This document shows, piece after piece, positions 43,787 to 55,161 of a stretch of 64,000 nucleotides of DNA (position 1 is its first letter; each line of letters begins with the position of its first letter). The position numbers and the translations under genes were made by a program. Origin of the DNA: Cladophialophora immunda. Taxonomy: Eukaryota; Ascomycota; Eurotiomycetes; Chaetothyriales; Herpotrichiellaceae. The notes beneath the pieces were generated by a model. The model searched no databases, was not told the DNA's origin, and worked only from the letters and a program-made list of their open reading frames with translations. The stretch lies in NCBI RefSeq assembly GCF_000835495.1, contig NW_015622545.1, forward strand, positions 2,000,777 to 2,064,776, read 5' to 3'.

Positions 43787-45718
43787 TCAAAGTTTGGGTC
43801 CGGTCTTTGGGCTGCCTTCACTCCCTATCGCAGCAATGACTTCGGCTGCACCCCGCTCGCCAGCACGAACTGCTCCCTCCATATACCCCTTCCACTCGAT
43901 GGCAGTCTCGGTCCCTATGAAGTACAGATTGCCAAACGGCCTGCGCAGTGCGTTGCCCAGTCGCGGCCATATACCGCCAGGGGCGGGCATTGGACAGGGG
44001 ACGCCTTCGCTCCAGAGCTCGGTGAACCAGTTCTTCTCGATCGTCTCGATCGTGTCGTTGACCTTGCTACGGTATTCCTCTGGCAACATGTTGGCCAGTT
44101 GATCCTTCACCGCCTGCACTCGACGAGATATTGGCAGCCGCATCCAATCCAGTGCGTAGTCGCCGAAGATGAGACAGGAAATCACATACATGCCGTCCTG
44201 GTCCGAGGAGACGTCGCGCGAGAAGGTCACCGGCCCGTCCAGGTCGATGAAGGAGCCGTTCAGGCCCGCATCGCGCCACCACGGCGTGGCGTAGATCAAG
44301 ATGCACTTGCAGTAGGGGCCGAGGTGGACCGAGTTGACGTATTCCAGCTTGTCCGCCGGCAACGGTGGAGAGAACTTGATGTGTCGATACAGTGGCGTCG
44401 GGATGGCGACCAGGACTTTCCGGCACCTGAAGATCTCCCTTGTCATGGTCTCGACCAGTGCACCGTCGCCTGTCTGCGTGATTCGGTTGACGGGAGTGCT
44501 CAGTCGCACGCTGTTGGCCTTGAGATCCGCCGCCAGGCGCTTTGAAATGGTCTGGTTTCCTGTTGTGCACGACCGTCAGCTACCACTTTCCATGGCAAGG
44601 GGCACCACTCTCTCACCTCGTCGGTTGGTCATGTACTGGGCTCCGTCAGGTCCGTCGCTCAGCAGGCTTTGGACACCACCGGCACTTTTGATATAGTCGA
44701 GCATGTAGACCAATCCGATCTGGTCAGGCTCGGTGCCAGTCAGAGCCCTGATCCAGGCTCTCCAGAAGTTGAAGGCATATCCGCCCTTGTCTGCACCTTT
44801 GCGGCGGAAATACTCTCCCAGCGATATATCCTCGATATGGGTGTTGGCCGTGGAGTCATGCAGATCGATCGACTTACAATCTTCGTCGAGCGAGTCGGCA
44901 ATCTTGGTCCAGACTTCACGCTGTCTTGCTTCGACGGGTGGCAGGCCTGGCCACGCTGTCCGGTGTATCTGACTCGATCTATTGCTCCTAAACACTTCAT
45001 CCCCCTTGACCCGCTGGACGATCGGCTCGAAGCCAAACTTCTCGAACAGCGCATACATTCTGGGCTGTGTTTGGTCGTTGATCCAGGCACCTCCCAGATC
45101 CAGCACACCGGTGCCGTTCTGAACCTTTGTCGTGAACGTTTTGCCTCCGACTCTATCTTTGGCTTCGAGAACAAGGCACGACAGCCCGGCATTTTGCACG
45201 TCAGTAGCGGCTTGCATGCCACTCAGACCACCGCCCACCACAATAACGTCGACCTCGGTGATGGGTTGGATAGGCCTGGGAATAGTATCGGCGACCGGGA
45301 CAGATCGGGGCCTCGTCGCTGCCACGCATTGAACTTCGATCTTCAACCCGGGAGCTGCGAGCGCCGGTACAGGTATCACCGCAGCGGGAGGGGCGAACAA
45401 GCCCTTTTCATCGGTGAGCAGCTCTCGGAAAAGGTCCCAAATCAGCCTCGCGGCGCCGTCGTCGACGATATACGTGGTCAGGGAGACTATGTCCCGGATG
45501 GTAGCGCCGGACTCGGCAAGGCAGACTTTGAGGTTTGCAAAGGCCAGACGAGCCTGGGCTGCGAAGTCCGTAGGTATCGAGCCATCTTTGTTGAAGCCGA
45601 CCTGGCCTGCAACGTGGATGTATCGGAATCCCGGCTCGACCGAAGCCGTGTGCGAATAAACGAAAGGTGTCGGATCGGAGAGGCCCCTCGGGTTGTGAAT
45701 GCGGATGTGGTTCGCCAT
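43787..45718 (-). CDS. RidA-domain/flavin monoamine oxidase fusion
   Basis: Two exons, 45718-44617 and 44559-43787, giving 624 residues. Residues 1-135 form a RidA (YjgF/UK114) domain, starting MANHIRIHNPRGL with HVAGQVGFNKDGS. Residues 150-624 are a flavin amine oxidase: FAD-binding VDVIVVGGGLSGMQAA, RVGGKTFTT and C-terminal FIGTETAIEWKGYMEGA. The C-terminal APGGIWPRLGNALRRPFG resembles MAO-N, so FAD should be bound without a covalent link. Amine oxidases make imines and H2O2; RidA proteins hydrolyse reactive imines, so the fusion makes chemical sense. By manual alignment the catalytic arginine of RidA is replaced by alanine (FAPPAAVIPVPAL). The stop codon lies only 82 bases from that of the facing Zn2Cys6 gene. 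Confidence 0.9.
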
Positions 45719-46654
45719 ATCAGGTGTCAACGATTCACGAATGACTGCTTGTGCAAACAAACACCTCGTGTCTATGTTTTATATGATGTGAGCCAAACTC
45801 ATCAAGAGGACTAGAGAATCAGCAACGGCGAAAGACCGTGGCTCAAATCCCCGACGCGGTGTGAGTACCTCGACCCTCTTTTCTTCAAGGCCAGGCATGG
45901 CTCGAAGAGGCAGGTGGGCGAACTCGAATAGTAGAGATCAAGGATGTACCATCGAGCATCGCGACAGCGGTTGGGACCACTGTCGCTAACCCCGATTCAT
46001 ATTTTCGTCCGCTGAATACACATGGCCGGGGAGAGACACTGCAGACCATGCATCAATGTGGAAGGAGAGTTGACCACTTCTGGATAGTACGAACGCCTTG
46101 CCGAACTTAGCGTGCAATATTCCTGCATGGACCCTTGTGTGCCGAGTGACCCAGCCTTGCCATCGCAGGATCTAATTACTACATTGTCAGAAGTCCACTC
46201 GAGATTGTCCCTCAAAGGATATGACACAGACGAATTATTCTATGTCAAATATCTACCGAAGCGCATATTATGACGAGCTTGACACGCACCGTTCCCGGGT
46301 GGTGCCCAGGACCAGGATTTGGGGGAATTGGATGGTGCTTAGCTGAGGCATCGAAAAGGGGCTCGGGCGGGACGTTGGGAATGATAGAGGGCATTTGCAG
46401 GAGATTACGACAGGCACTCGTCGAAGGAAAGAATCTCTGTAACTAAACTCGAAAGATGGCGCCAGAGGTCCAGACTGGAATACAGTACCAGCCAAAGGAA
46501 CCGACAATACGTGTTCGTTCTTCCACCACCGTACGCATGAGGCTCGGTCTTGTCCCACGATCTCCATTTCCAAGTAGTTGCCCTGGTATAATTACCCCGG
46601 TAGAGGTAGACTTGAAGGCCCAATGTGCACGTAACCGCGCAATTCGGGTCTGGT
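45719..46654. other. Spacer between amine-oxidase fusion and MFS genes
   Basis: About 940 bases on the promoter side of the RidA-amine oxidase gene and the 3' side of the MFS gene. A sequence near 45815-45870 vaguely recalls a tRNA T-arm but lacks the other arms. No gene called. Confidence 0.45.
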
Positions 46655-48447
46655 TCAATGCTCGACTTTTACGACCAGCGTGCTGACATACTCCCAGTAC
46701 CTCCTTGCCGACCACTTGCGCAGAGCCTTCCCGTAGACGATAAACACCAAGAACGTCAGCGTGGTGCCCAGCGAGAGCATGGCCACGGCGACAAAGGTCT
46801 TGGTCAGTCCCTGTGCGGCGATCCACGGGGTGATTCCGTACGACATGCCGAACCCCATGGTGTTGCGGATGACGATGACCAGGATGAGCGTCTCCCCCGC
46901 GATCTCCTTGAAGCAGTCGATGTCATAGGCCAAGGACGTCGACGCGCCTGCGACGACGCCAAACTCGACCATGCCGACGCCGATGATCAGGCCCATGAAG
47001 TGGATCCCGTTCGCGGCGCCAACGCCCCAGAGGATGAAGCCGACCGCTCCAATGATGCCGGAGACCAGAAGCACCCAGAGGCGATGCTCGGGCTCGCGCA
47101 CGCCGCCGTTGCGACGGGCGAGGTAGAGGGCCGCTTTGTCCCCGGCATACCCGGCCCACAGAGCACCGAGAACGGCGCCGACAAACAGGGAGAGGAAGGC
47201 CACGCCGACCGACGTGGGCGAAAAGTAGTACGGTGCCCCGCTCAGGATCAGGCTCATCGTCGCGTTGCACACGTTGTACCAGGACAGCGAGACGCCGTAC
47301 AGGAATCCGGCCCAGTCGACGGACGGAAAATAGAAGAAGATGAGCAGGGGCCGATACATCATGACGAACATCTGCTTGACGGATGGGCGACCCGGGACGT
47401 TTCGAAAGAGGGCCAGTTTCTGCAGATAAGTCCGAGGCGGCGGATACATGTGTGCCACTCGACCGGTGGTGGACGAAGCGACCTGGCCCTGGACAAGTCG
47501 GGGAACTTTCTCATCGACCTCGTCAGGTTGAGCCGATGGCTCCTGGGCTGCTTTATTGTCCGGCATTGCGTCTCCTTCGTCCAGTCCCTCGATGGTCTCG
47601 CGGAAATACATTGTCTCCTCGAGGCCAAAGAAGATGATGACGGTGGTGACAGCGAGCACGATTGTGCCGAACCATATGGCAGATTTCCACCCCAGTGCGT
47701 CGGTGATGAATCCGGCAAAGAAGGGCGCCAGCGCGTTGCCTCCGAAGACGAACAAAGCGTAGAGGCTATCCAAACACTCGTGAGAAGATGAACAGAAAGG
47801 CAATAAGGCGGAAGCTTACCCGATGTAAGTGCCACGGTCGTGGGCAAAGAATAGATCCGGTACCGAGACTTCAGGCAGAGATTCGGCGGGCGCGACAATA
47901 ATGCCAATGAGGATTCTGTGCGCCCACCATTCTCCTGCCGAGTGCGAGTACGCCGTCCACACCATGGGTCCGATTGCAAGAAGGCTGCTCAGAATATACA
48001 CCCCTCGACGACCAAAGACCAGAGCGATGGGTTGCCAGATGAGGCATCCCTGAAGACCGTCAGCCGAGGAATCCCGTGCCGTTGTACACAGAGGCAGGGT
48101 CGACAACGGCGTGCCAAAGGAATTGCATTTTAGGGATCTCTTACCCAGCCCAAGAAGAGGAACATCAAGCCGGTTCCCGTGTTGAGGTCGGCAACGGAGA
48201 TGCCGGTCTCTTCAGAGATGTTTGTGAGCACAGAGTACTGCACGGCGGTGGCAATGGCCACTCCGAAGATGTACGTGTACACCATCCAGATGTTCAATTG
48301 CTTTCTCCATGGTTTCCAGTTAAGCGGGTCTTCCGGGTCGGCGCTGGGACGGGGATTGAGAACAATATCATGGTTGTGAGTTGTATGCTGCAGAGTGTCG
48401 ATCAGGTGGATCGTCCCTGGCACGACGTCGGGGACTGCGGTCGCCAT
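46655..48447 (-). CDS. Major facilitator superfamily transporter, DHA1/Hol1-like
   Basis: Three exons, 48447-48145, 48049-47820, 47765-46655, giving 547 residues, all in phase. A cytosolic N-terminus with PSADPEDPLNWKPWRK precedes the first membrane segment, a signature of the Hol1-type drug:H+ antiporter group. Twelve membrane segments are expected; clear ones include IWMVYTYIFGVAIATAVQYS, GVYILSSLLAIGPMVW, LWVLLVSGIIGAVGFILWG and TLTFLVFIVYGK. The central loop carries acidic residues (EGLDEGDAMPDNK). Hol1 relatives carry polyamines and organic cations, so an amine or amide substrate would fit the amidohydrolase and amine-oxidase neighbours. Divergent promoter region of 715 bases shared with the amidohydrolase gene. 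Cargo is an inference from context only. Confidence 0.88.
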
Positions 48448-49162
48448 AGTGAAGATGTGACCGTAGGTGAAATTTCAAAGAGAGTGGAAAATGCAAGGTC
48501 TCAATACTTTACGATTTGCCCGCCTCTGAATGACCGAGCTCACCTTTATACGTGCAAGGCATGCATGTTCACCGTGGTGTGTGTAAAAGTGCAACTTGTG
48601 GACGAAGCCGGATTGGCCTGGCTTGGAAGCCTAGATAGGGTTGGAGGGCACCTTTCCCAGTCTGTTTATCTAACCTTCCATTTGAGTCGCGAAGATAGTG
48701 TTGAAGATGTGCCCGTGGCTGGCGATCAACTCCAGACCAGAAGACTTGACGATCGGGAGGGAGCCGTGAAGAAAGAGCCAGGTCCAATAGAGTTTCAGCG
48801 ACGGGCTTGTAGGCTAGAAGCATATTGTACGGAGTACTTTGGTGATAAGGCTCGCGGAGGTGTGGGCCGAAGGCCTTTCGTTCCCAAAGAGGAAGCTGAG
48901 TTCGACGAAAAGGGAAATTCAGCCACATATGGTATGGCCACTCATGGCCTAGGCTCTCGGCGGTTGGCTCATGTTAACTGGCTGGGGGTGCCGAAGAAAG
49001 CATGTCTGTGAGACTGAGAGCATTCCGAGAGTGGAAAAAAGCCCTATATAATTTGGTGGCCTTGAGAAACGACGACTCTGCATCTTCAGTCTTTCGGCGC
49101 AAGCAGTGGTGCAACAGGCTCATCACCATAGTTTAACGTCAGAGAAAGGTACCTACGCCAGG
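48448..49162. promoter_or_regulatory. Divergent promoter: MFS transporter and DMFase-like gene
   Basis: The two start codons point apart over about 715 bases, suggesting shared control of uptake and hydrolysis. A TATATAAT element at 49045-49052 lies about 110 bases before the amidohydrolase ATG. No specific regulator site was fixed. Confidence 0.6.
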
Positions 49163-51466
49163 ATGTCAACAATCGATGTGGCTCCTGCAGGCTACCCTGC
49201 TGAAATCATTGGCTACGCAGACCCCTGGATTGTAAGCCCGGGTGATGCAGTCGACATCAAGGTATTGGCCACCGTGACCACCCGACTCGAGAGAATGTCA
49301 CTAACTAGGATGTAGATATCGTGCACGGAGCCGAAATACAAATATCGGACGGTGCGAATCATTCAAGGCGTTAATCTTGAGCATTCACCGAAGGAGCAGA
49401 AGGAGATCATTTCTCAATGTCCCGCTGGGACTGGCACGGGGAGGTTTCAGCTTGCTCGACCAGGCTCTTATGCATTGGTGAAGAACTGGTTTCCCCCTTC
49501 GACCGTGGATGTCCAGGGCCTCGACATTTCCTTCTACTTCCAACCCTGGTTGCCAGAAGCCGGCCACTACCAGACGCTCCTGTCGTCACTTGAGATCAGC
49601 GACAAGAAGGGCTTCGCGCTGGCGATAAATGAAACAGGGAGCGTAGAATTCTGGTCTGGAAACGGTCGCGAAATTGAGACCATCAAGACCAATTTCAAGC
49701 CACAGAGGAAAAGGTGGTCGAGAGTGGGCATTTGTTGGCGCGGTACCGATCTCACCATCTCTGTCACGCCTCTGTCGCTATTCGCTGCTTCATCGGGCGA
49801 TCCTTTCACCTTTTCGCACAAGTTGGCAGACCCCATCGCCATCTCACACACCAGTGAGTTGCTTTTCGCCGCAAGTCGTGCAGGCGATGCCGCAAAGGGG
49901 TTGCGTCGGGCGACCAACTTCTTCAACGGCCGTCTTGACAGCCCCCGGGTTCACACTGTGGGCAGAACCCCTACAACCTTGGTGAAGTTCGACTTCTCGC
50001 GCGCCATGTCAACTGATACCATAGTGGACGTCTCCGGCAATGGACGCAACGGCATCTTGGTAAATGCTCCTACCAGGGCTGTCAAGGGCTATGACTGGGA
50101 CGGGACTGAGAATGATTGGACCAAAGCTCAGTACGGCTACGGGGCAATCCATTTTCATGAAGACGATCTCGACGATGCGGCGTGGCAGACTGACATACGG
50201 ATCACGATCCCAGCGGATGCTCGCTCTGGAGCTTATGCGGTCGAGGTCGAGTCCGACAGGGCTTCAGACAGCATCCCTTTCTTTGTCCGGCCCAACAAAA
50301 AGGCATGGGCGGAGCGGCAGGGTAAGGTGGCGTTCGTCATCTCGACATTCACTTACCTCGCGTATGCCAACGAGCAGTTGTGGAACAGGAAGCGTGTCTC
50401 GTCGATCGACGTAGGGCCCGGCTTCGACATCAACGACATAACCATTACAGAAGACTTTGAGAAGATGAGGCGGCGAACCGACTTGGGCTTATCGAACTAT
50501 GATGTGCACAACGACGGATCTGGAGTGGTCTATTCCTCGGCAAAGCGACCTATTCTCAACATGAGGCCCAACTATGTCATGTGGGCCTGGAAGAGGCCTC
50601 GCGAATTCAGCGCAGATACTATGATGATCGGGTTCCTGGAGCGGGAGGGTATACCATACGAGACTGTAACGGACCATGATCTCCACGAGCAAGGTGTTGC
50701 AGCGATTGAAGGCTTCAACACGGTCATCACAGGAAGCCACCCTGAGTACCCGAGCGTCCACTCTTACAATGCCTACACAGCATATGCCAAGCAAGGCGGC
50801 AACCTGATATACCTGGGGGGAAATGGCTTCTACTGGGTCACTTCCACAGATATCACCACCCGGCCACACCGGATGGAAATCCGCCGTGGGGACCAGGGTG
50901 CCCGATCGTACGAGATTCCTGGTGGCGAGCGAATCCACAGCCTGGATGGCCAACAGGGAAGCTTATGGAGATCGCGAGGTCGAGCATGCAATGTGCTCTT
51001 TGCGATTGGATTCGCGGGCGAAGGGGCCGCGCCAGGTGTCCCTTACGCAAGGTCCGAAGTGAGCAAGACGGACGAGAGCGTGGCCTGGATCTTTGAAAAC
51101 ATCGGCAAAGACGAGATCCTGGGAGAGTATGGTCTCGGCGGGGGAGCCAGTGGTGACGAGATGGACCGCTTCGACGTCAGGAATGGAAGTCCGGAGACTG
51201 CAAAGGTGCTTGCATCTAGCACCGGCCATCCCGATGAGTTTGGCATTGTGCCTGAAGACGCACCCTTTCCGATCACCAATACCCTGGGCACGCAGAACCC
51301 TCTCATCCGGTCGGATCTCACGTACTACATCAACTGTGGTGGAGGAGGGGTGTTCTCGGTGGGTAGCATCAATTGGTGCTGCTCACTCGGATGGGACGAT
51401 TACAAGAATAACATCGCAACTTTGACTGGGAATGTGATCAAAGGTTTCTTGAAAGGACGGAAATAG
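49163..51466 (+). CDS. N,N-dimethylformamidase large-subunit-like amidohydrolase
   Basis: Two exons, 49163-49261 and 49316-51466 (intron with ACTAAC branch site), giving 749 residues, close to the about 760 of the bacterial DMFase large subunit. Order: N-terminal beta domain (WIVSPGDAVDIKISCTEPKY); a concanavalin/LamG-like domain at about 70-230 with GFALAINETGSVEFWSGNG; then the catalytic domain. Bacterial DMFase uses a mononuclear iron with tyrosine and glutamate ligands (from memory). Candidates here are Y380 or Y383 (TYLAYANEQLW), Y428 (LSNYDVHNDGSG) and E510, with H508, in TGSHPEYPS. It should hydrolyse an amide to acid plus amine. The bacterial small subunit is not seen nearby. Substrate unknown; the family match rests on conserved blocks recognised by eye. 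Confidence 0.85.
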
Positions 51467-53174
51467 ATGGAGCTGCTGGATGATCTGTGCAATAGCAGTC
51501 TGTCAGCTCTGCCCGGGGCACAAGTTCTCAAAGGCTCCAAACGACTAACGCTCCAGCCGCTGTGGTGTTTGACTGAGTCAAATGTCTCCGAGTCGTGACA
51601 GAGGCTTGATATACTTCCAAGTAAAAATGCCCAATTCGTGATGCTTCGGCATGGTTGTCCAATAAGAGAATCAAATCACATGCCGCCTGGCAAAGTGTAC
51701 AAGCTCCATCTCAGTGTCCATCATATGAGCCAGATTTCGAATACCCTTTTAAGAAGATCAAACTCCTTGTCGATATGGGAAAGGCGATTCAAAGGTGACC
51801 TCACTTGCTGCCAACCTTGTAAGTCCAGTATACGACTGTGATCCTGGATTCGTAATACAAACCACGGAAGTGGGGGAGCGTTGAAGCTGGAGAAGCACCG
51901 AGAAGTAGTACCCAGTAGACCGGCAACGAGCCAAGGTGAGCGAGGTGAGTGCGACGACGAGAGGAGGGTGTATCGTTATAAAAGCGGCAAGTTTGGGGTG
52001 AGGCTCATCATTTGGCGCCAAGAAGCATCTCACCGGCAGCCTTCCGCTGATATAGAGAGTGTAATTCCCCGGAAATGGATACTATGCGCCATCATCAGAT
52101 GATTCCCATAGCCTCGGCGCACAGCTGAATCCATCCAGAATTTCCAGAAAGGGGTGCTTGGCGATGATTGATCCATCAGCAGGCCTTAGCAGATGAGATT
52201 CGGAGCTAGCATGGTAAGTGTTGCGAGGCTCGCAGGCGATATCTTACCAATAACAGAGGTCTGAGAGGAAGTCTATATTTTGGGTTCAACCGTGATAATA
52301 TGGTATGGTCTTGGAAGTCAGGCCCTACATCTCTTGTCTTCCACTGTGTAGAAAGGTCATATCAGATGCATATAGCCGCCTGAGCCGTTGTAAGCAATTA
52401 CGTAACTCAGGGGCCGTCAGATCTCACCTCAAGTTGTACGAGATCCGACTTGACTTATGCGCAAGCATAGGCTTCATCTTCCGCTCGGGTTCGGTGCAAT
52501 TCGTCTAGACGTCGACCAGGATCCTGAAGCTGCCGTTGCCGACGTTACCGCGACATATACCCTGGTGTAGGATCAATAAAGCGGTCGATCTAGAGCAATA
52601 CAAAACAGCCCCAAGGATTATCGCGGCGCATGTTGTTCTTCGAACGAGACCGGGGTCCAATGTCTCCGTAGGTTGCGCATGGCCATTTATGAAGACGGGC
52701 CAAATTAACCAGGACCGAGGCAAGCTCCTGGATTTGCTGATGAACTCTTCCTTCTTGGTTAACTCCATCGTTGGTCGATTACAACTTGGCGTAATCGAAA
52801 GAGGCAGCTTTGTATTTCCGTTTCGCACCGTCAGCATGTTAAGTCCGGTAAAAGACCTTTTGGCGATTCTCTGAGGTGTAAAGAGGATACCCACGGATGT
52901 TGTTTGCCATGGCTGTCCAGAACATCACAATTTGTCAGCTGACGAAGGGTCAGAACAGCCTTATGAGAAGCCAGACCAGGCGTATAGCCTGTAACCGCGG
53001 CGACAAAGCTTCTCTGGACTGGAATATAAAAGGCGAGTGCCTTTCTTCAGCTGTGAATGGAAAACCTCAAGCTCGAGGCAGATCAGTCGGACAGCAACAT
53101 ATCGAAGAAGCCCCAGTTGCCTGTGGAAATCTCAATTTGGTCGAAGCAAGGTGAATCTTAACGGCTTGCATACC
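51467..53174. other. Gene-free stretch between DMFase-like and BBE-type genes
   Basis: About 1.7 kb. Short frames on both strands have no family match. Two TATAAAAG elements occur, at 51977-51984 and 53025-53032; only the second has a gene at the right distance. A decayed or very small gene could be hidden. Confidence 0.45.
53025..53032 (+). promoter_or_regulatory. TATA box of the BBE-type oxidase gene
   Basis: TATAAAAG, about 145 bases upstream of the ATG at 53175, on the coding strand. Confidence 0.6.
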
Positions 53175-54601
53175 ATGGGCTCTCCAAAGGAAATGCATCC
53201 ACTCCTCGCAGACCTCTTCAAAAGGCCCGACCTCGAGGTTCTCACCACTTCATCCACAGCCTGGGCAGACATCCGTCCCACCTATGTCATCGATAATCCA
53301 GCGAGACCTCTTGCCATTGCCCGACCGAGAAACGCCTCCGAGGTGTCTGATTTTGTGCACGCTGCACGGCGACATGGGGTCAAGATTAGCGTCAGAGGAG
53401 GAGGCCACGATGTCTTCGGTCGCAGCATTGCAGAAGGATGCTTGGTGATCGATATGCGGAAGATGAAGACGATCGAGATCGCCCAGGATCGTGAGACAGC
53501 TACTCTCGGGGGCGGTGTTTTGATTGGGGATGTTATCGAAACATTGGCCTCCCAAAAGCTCACTACCCCATTTGGATATATACCAACCATTGGATATGCT
53601 GGGTGGGCCATGATGGGTGGTTACGGCTGGTTGGCGCCGAGGTTTGGGTTGGGAGTGGACCAGATCCAGAGAGCTCGTGTGGTGACCTGGCAAGGTGATA
53701 TCATCGAAGCAGATAGTGAACTGCTGAAAGGAATCCGAGGAGCTGGTGGTAACTTTGGCATTGTGGTGGAGCTGGGAATTAAGATATATCCATTTGAAAA
53801 GGCAAGTATGATATTTCTCATACTGAAGAACTGCGAAGCTGACGGTATACGCAGTTCCTGGCGGGGACCATCTTGTTCCACACGTCAGAAATACAGGCGA
53901 CTGTCCGCAAATACTTCTCCGGCTATAATGCGATGACCAAATCCCCGTTTGGAGCGGTCTCGCCCTTCTGGTACCCCAAGCGGGACATGTCAGGCTGGAT
54001 GTTCGCGGTCAACTTCGCTTGGAGTTCTCCAGACATGAAAGCTGGAAGACAGTATCTGGGCCAACTCGCAGCTTTAGGGGACGCAGCTGATACCTCGCTG
54101 GTCAAGGAGATGACACCGACGGAACTGATCAATCTCATTGTGTCGTGGACTCCGGGCAGAGTGTATGGGTTTGAGGCATGCAACGGGGTAAGTTTCGCCA
54201 AAGTCACAGAGCGGGCAGCCGACGTCGTGGGAGAGTTCCTCGCGAAACTACCCGTGGACTCGGCCAACGTGTTGTTGATCCATGAAATGCGAGGGCCTTC
54301 CGCAGAGCCTGACCCGGGATCTTGCTTTGGAGCGCGCTTACCTCACTCTGTGATGGAGCTAGTCGGCATCACCATTAATCCCGACAACGTCAAAACTTCG
54401 ACCCAGCGATATCGGGAGTTGTATGGTGCATTGCATGGCACGGGGGATGCTTTGGGTGTCACTTATGCGTCGCTGACCCAGACTCGAGACACCGACACTA
54501 GCCAGTTGTTCGGCAAGGAGCACCAGTTCGTGATGGACCTGAAGAACAAGTACGACCCGGAGGGGGTGTTTGACAACACAGAACCAAGGCTGCGCCCTTG
54601 A
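53175..54601 (+). CDS. BBE/FAD-linked oxidase (PCMH-type flavoprotein)
   Basis: Two exons, 53175-53801 and 53855-54601, giving 457 residues. The intron (53 nt) has the rare GC donor GCAAGT with a GCTGAC branch site, and splices FEK to FLAGTILF in phase; no GT donor gives an open join. The FAD-binding PCMH domain has AIARPRNASEVSDFV and VRGGGHDVFGRS, whose H78 is the usual 8-alpha-histidyl FAD attachment. The cysteine that makes a second FAD bond in berberine bridge enzymes is isoleucine here (FGYIPTIGYAG), so single attachment is expected. The C-terminal FGKEHQFVMDLKNKYDPEGVF is a BBE-type signature. Such enzymes oxidise sugars, alkaloids or small alcohols. No signal peptide. Substrate unknown. 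Confidence 0.88.
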
Positions 54602-55161
54602 CTATTCAGTGAGAGGCATTTGGGGGGGGGGCACATTGGGAGAAGATGCTTCCGGTCAGCGCAGGGAGAAAATCCAAATCGAGGTTGATAAGTCGTCATT
54701 TGAAATCTTGGCATAAATGACATCATCATCCACTAGCTTCAATTTCCCGTCTTGCCGGCGGACGAATTGATCTGTGTAAGGCGGGCGTCGGATTGATAGA
54801 CGGTGACCTCCTCTTACTCGCCCAGTAGTGACCAGCAGCCCGTCGAACCAGTAGATGTGGGCAGTACAGACGCGCCTTTCTCCATGTCGTTGGCCAGATC
54901 TCTCTGCACATGAGCATTCTCTGCACAGCTGCCTGTTGATTCTCCCCTTTTGCCAGTCAGTTCACGTCTCTACCCCTCGTGTTGTTGTCAGCCCTCCCTC
55001 ACAGTTGCTCCTCTCACCTTATCACAAGACCGCATCGTAATTCCCTCATCTGCTGCTCACTTCGTATCGGACCTCAGGTACTTCAGTGCGATTGCAAGCC
55101 TCTCTGCGACTATCTTGCCCCTCCTTCCGATATCTTGCTCACCCCGCGAGTGCCGCCCACA
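54602..55161. other. Intergenic region before the SH3BGR-like gene
   Basis: About 560 bases with a G10 run near 54622-54631. Pyrimidine-rich sequence precedes the ATG at 55162. No gene seen. Confidence 0.45.

Noticed and set aside
44669..45814. Long plus-strand frame of about 380 codons
   Set aside because: It lies fully antisense to the RidA-amine oxidase gene, has no domain match, and arises from high GC at third positions of the real gene.
45811..45870. tRNA-like sequence GGCTCAAATCC
   Set aside because: It resembles a B box, but its stem has a mismatch and no D-arm, anticodon arm or acceptor stem could be built.
46625..47791. Long plus-strand frame of about 390 codons
   Set aside because: Antisense shadow of the MFS transporter; low-complexity D/H/G-rich translation with no family features.
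52505..52894. Frames on both strands at 52.5-52.9 kb
   Set aside because: Overlapping frames with no motif, no conserved composition and no splice support.
53806..53811. GTATGA as the donor of the BBE-type intron
   Set aside because: Using it shifts the frame so that the conserved FLAGTILF block is lost; the GC donor four bases earlier keeps it.
30135..54601. Classical secondary-metabolite cluster
   Set aside because: No polyketide synthase, peptide synthetase, terpene cyclase or dimethylallyl transferase is present, so the region is better described as catabolic or accessory.
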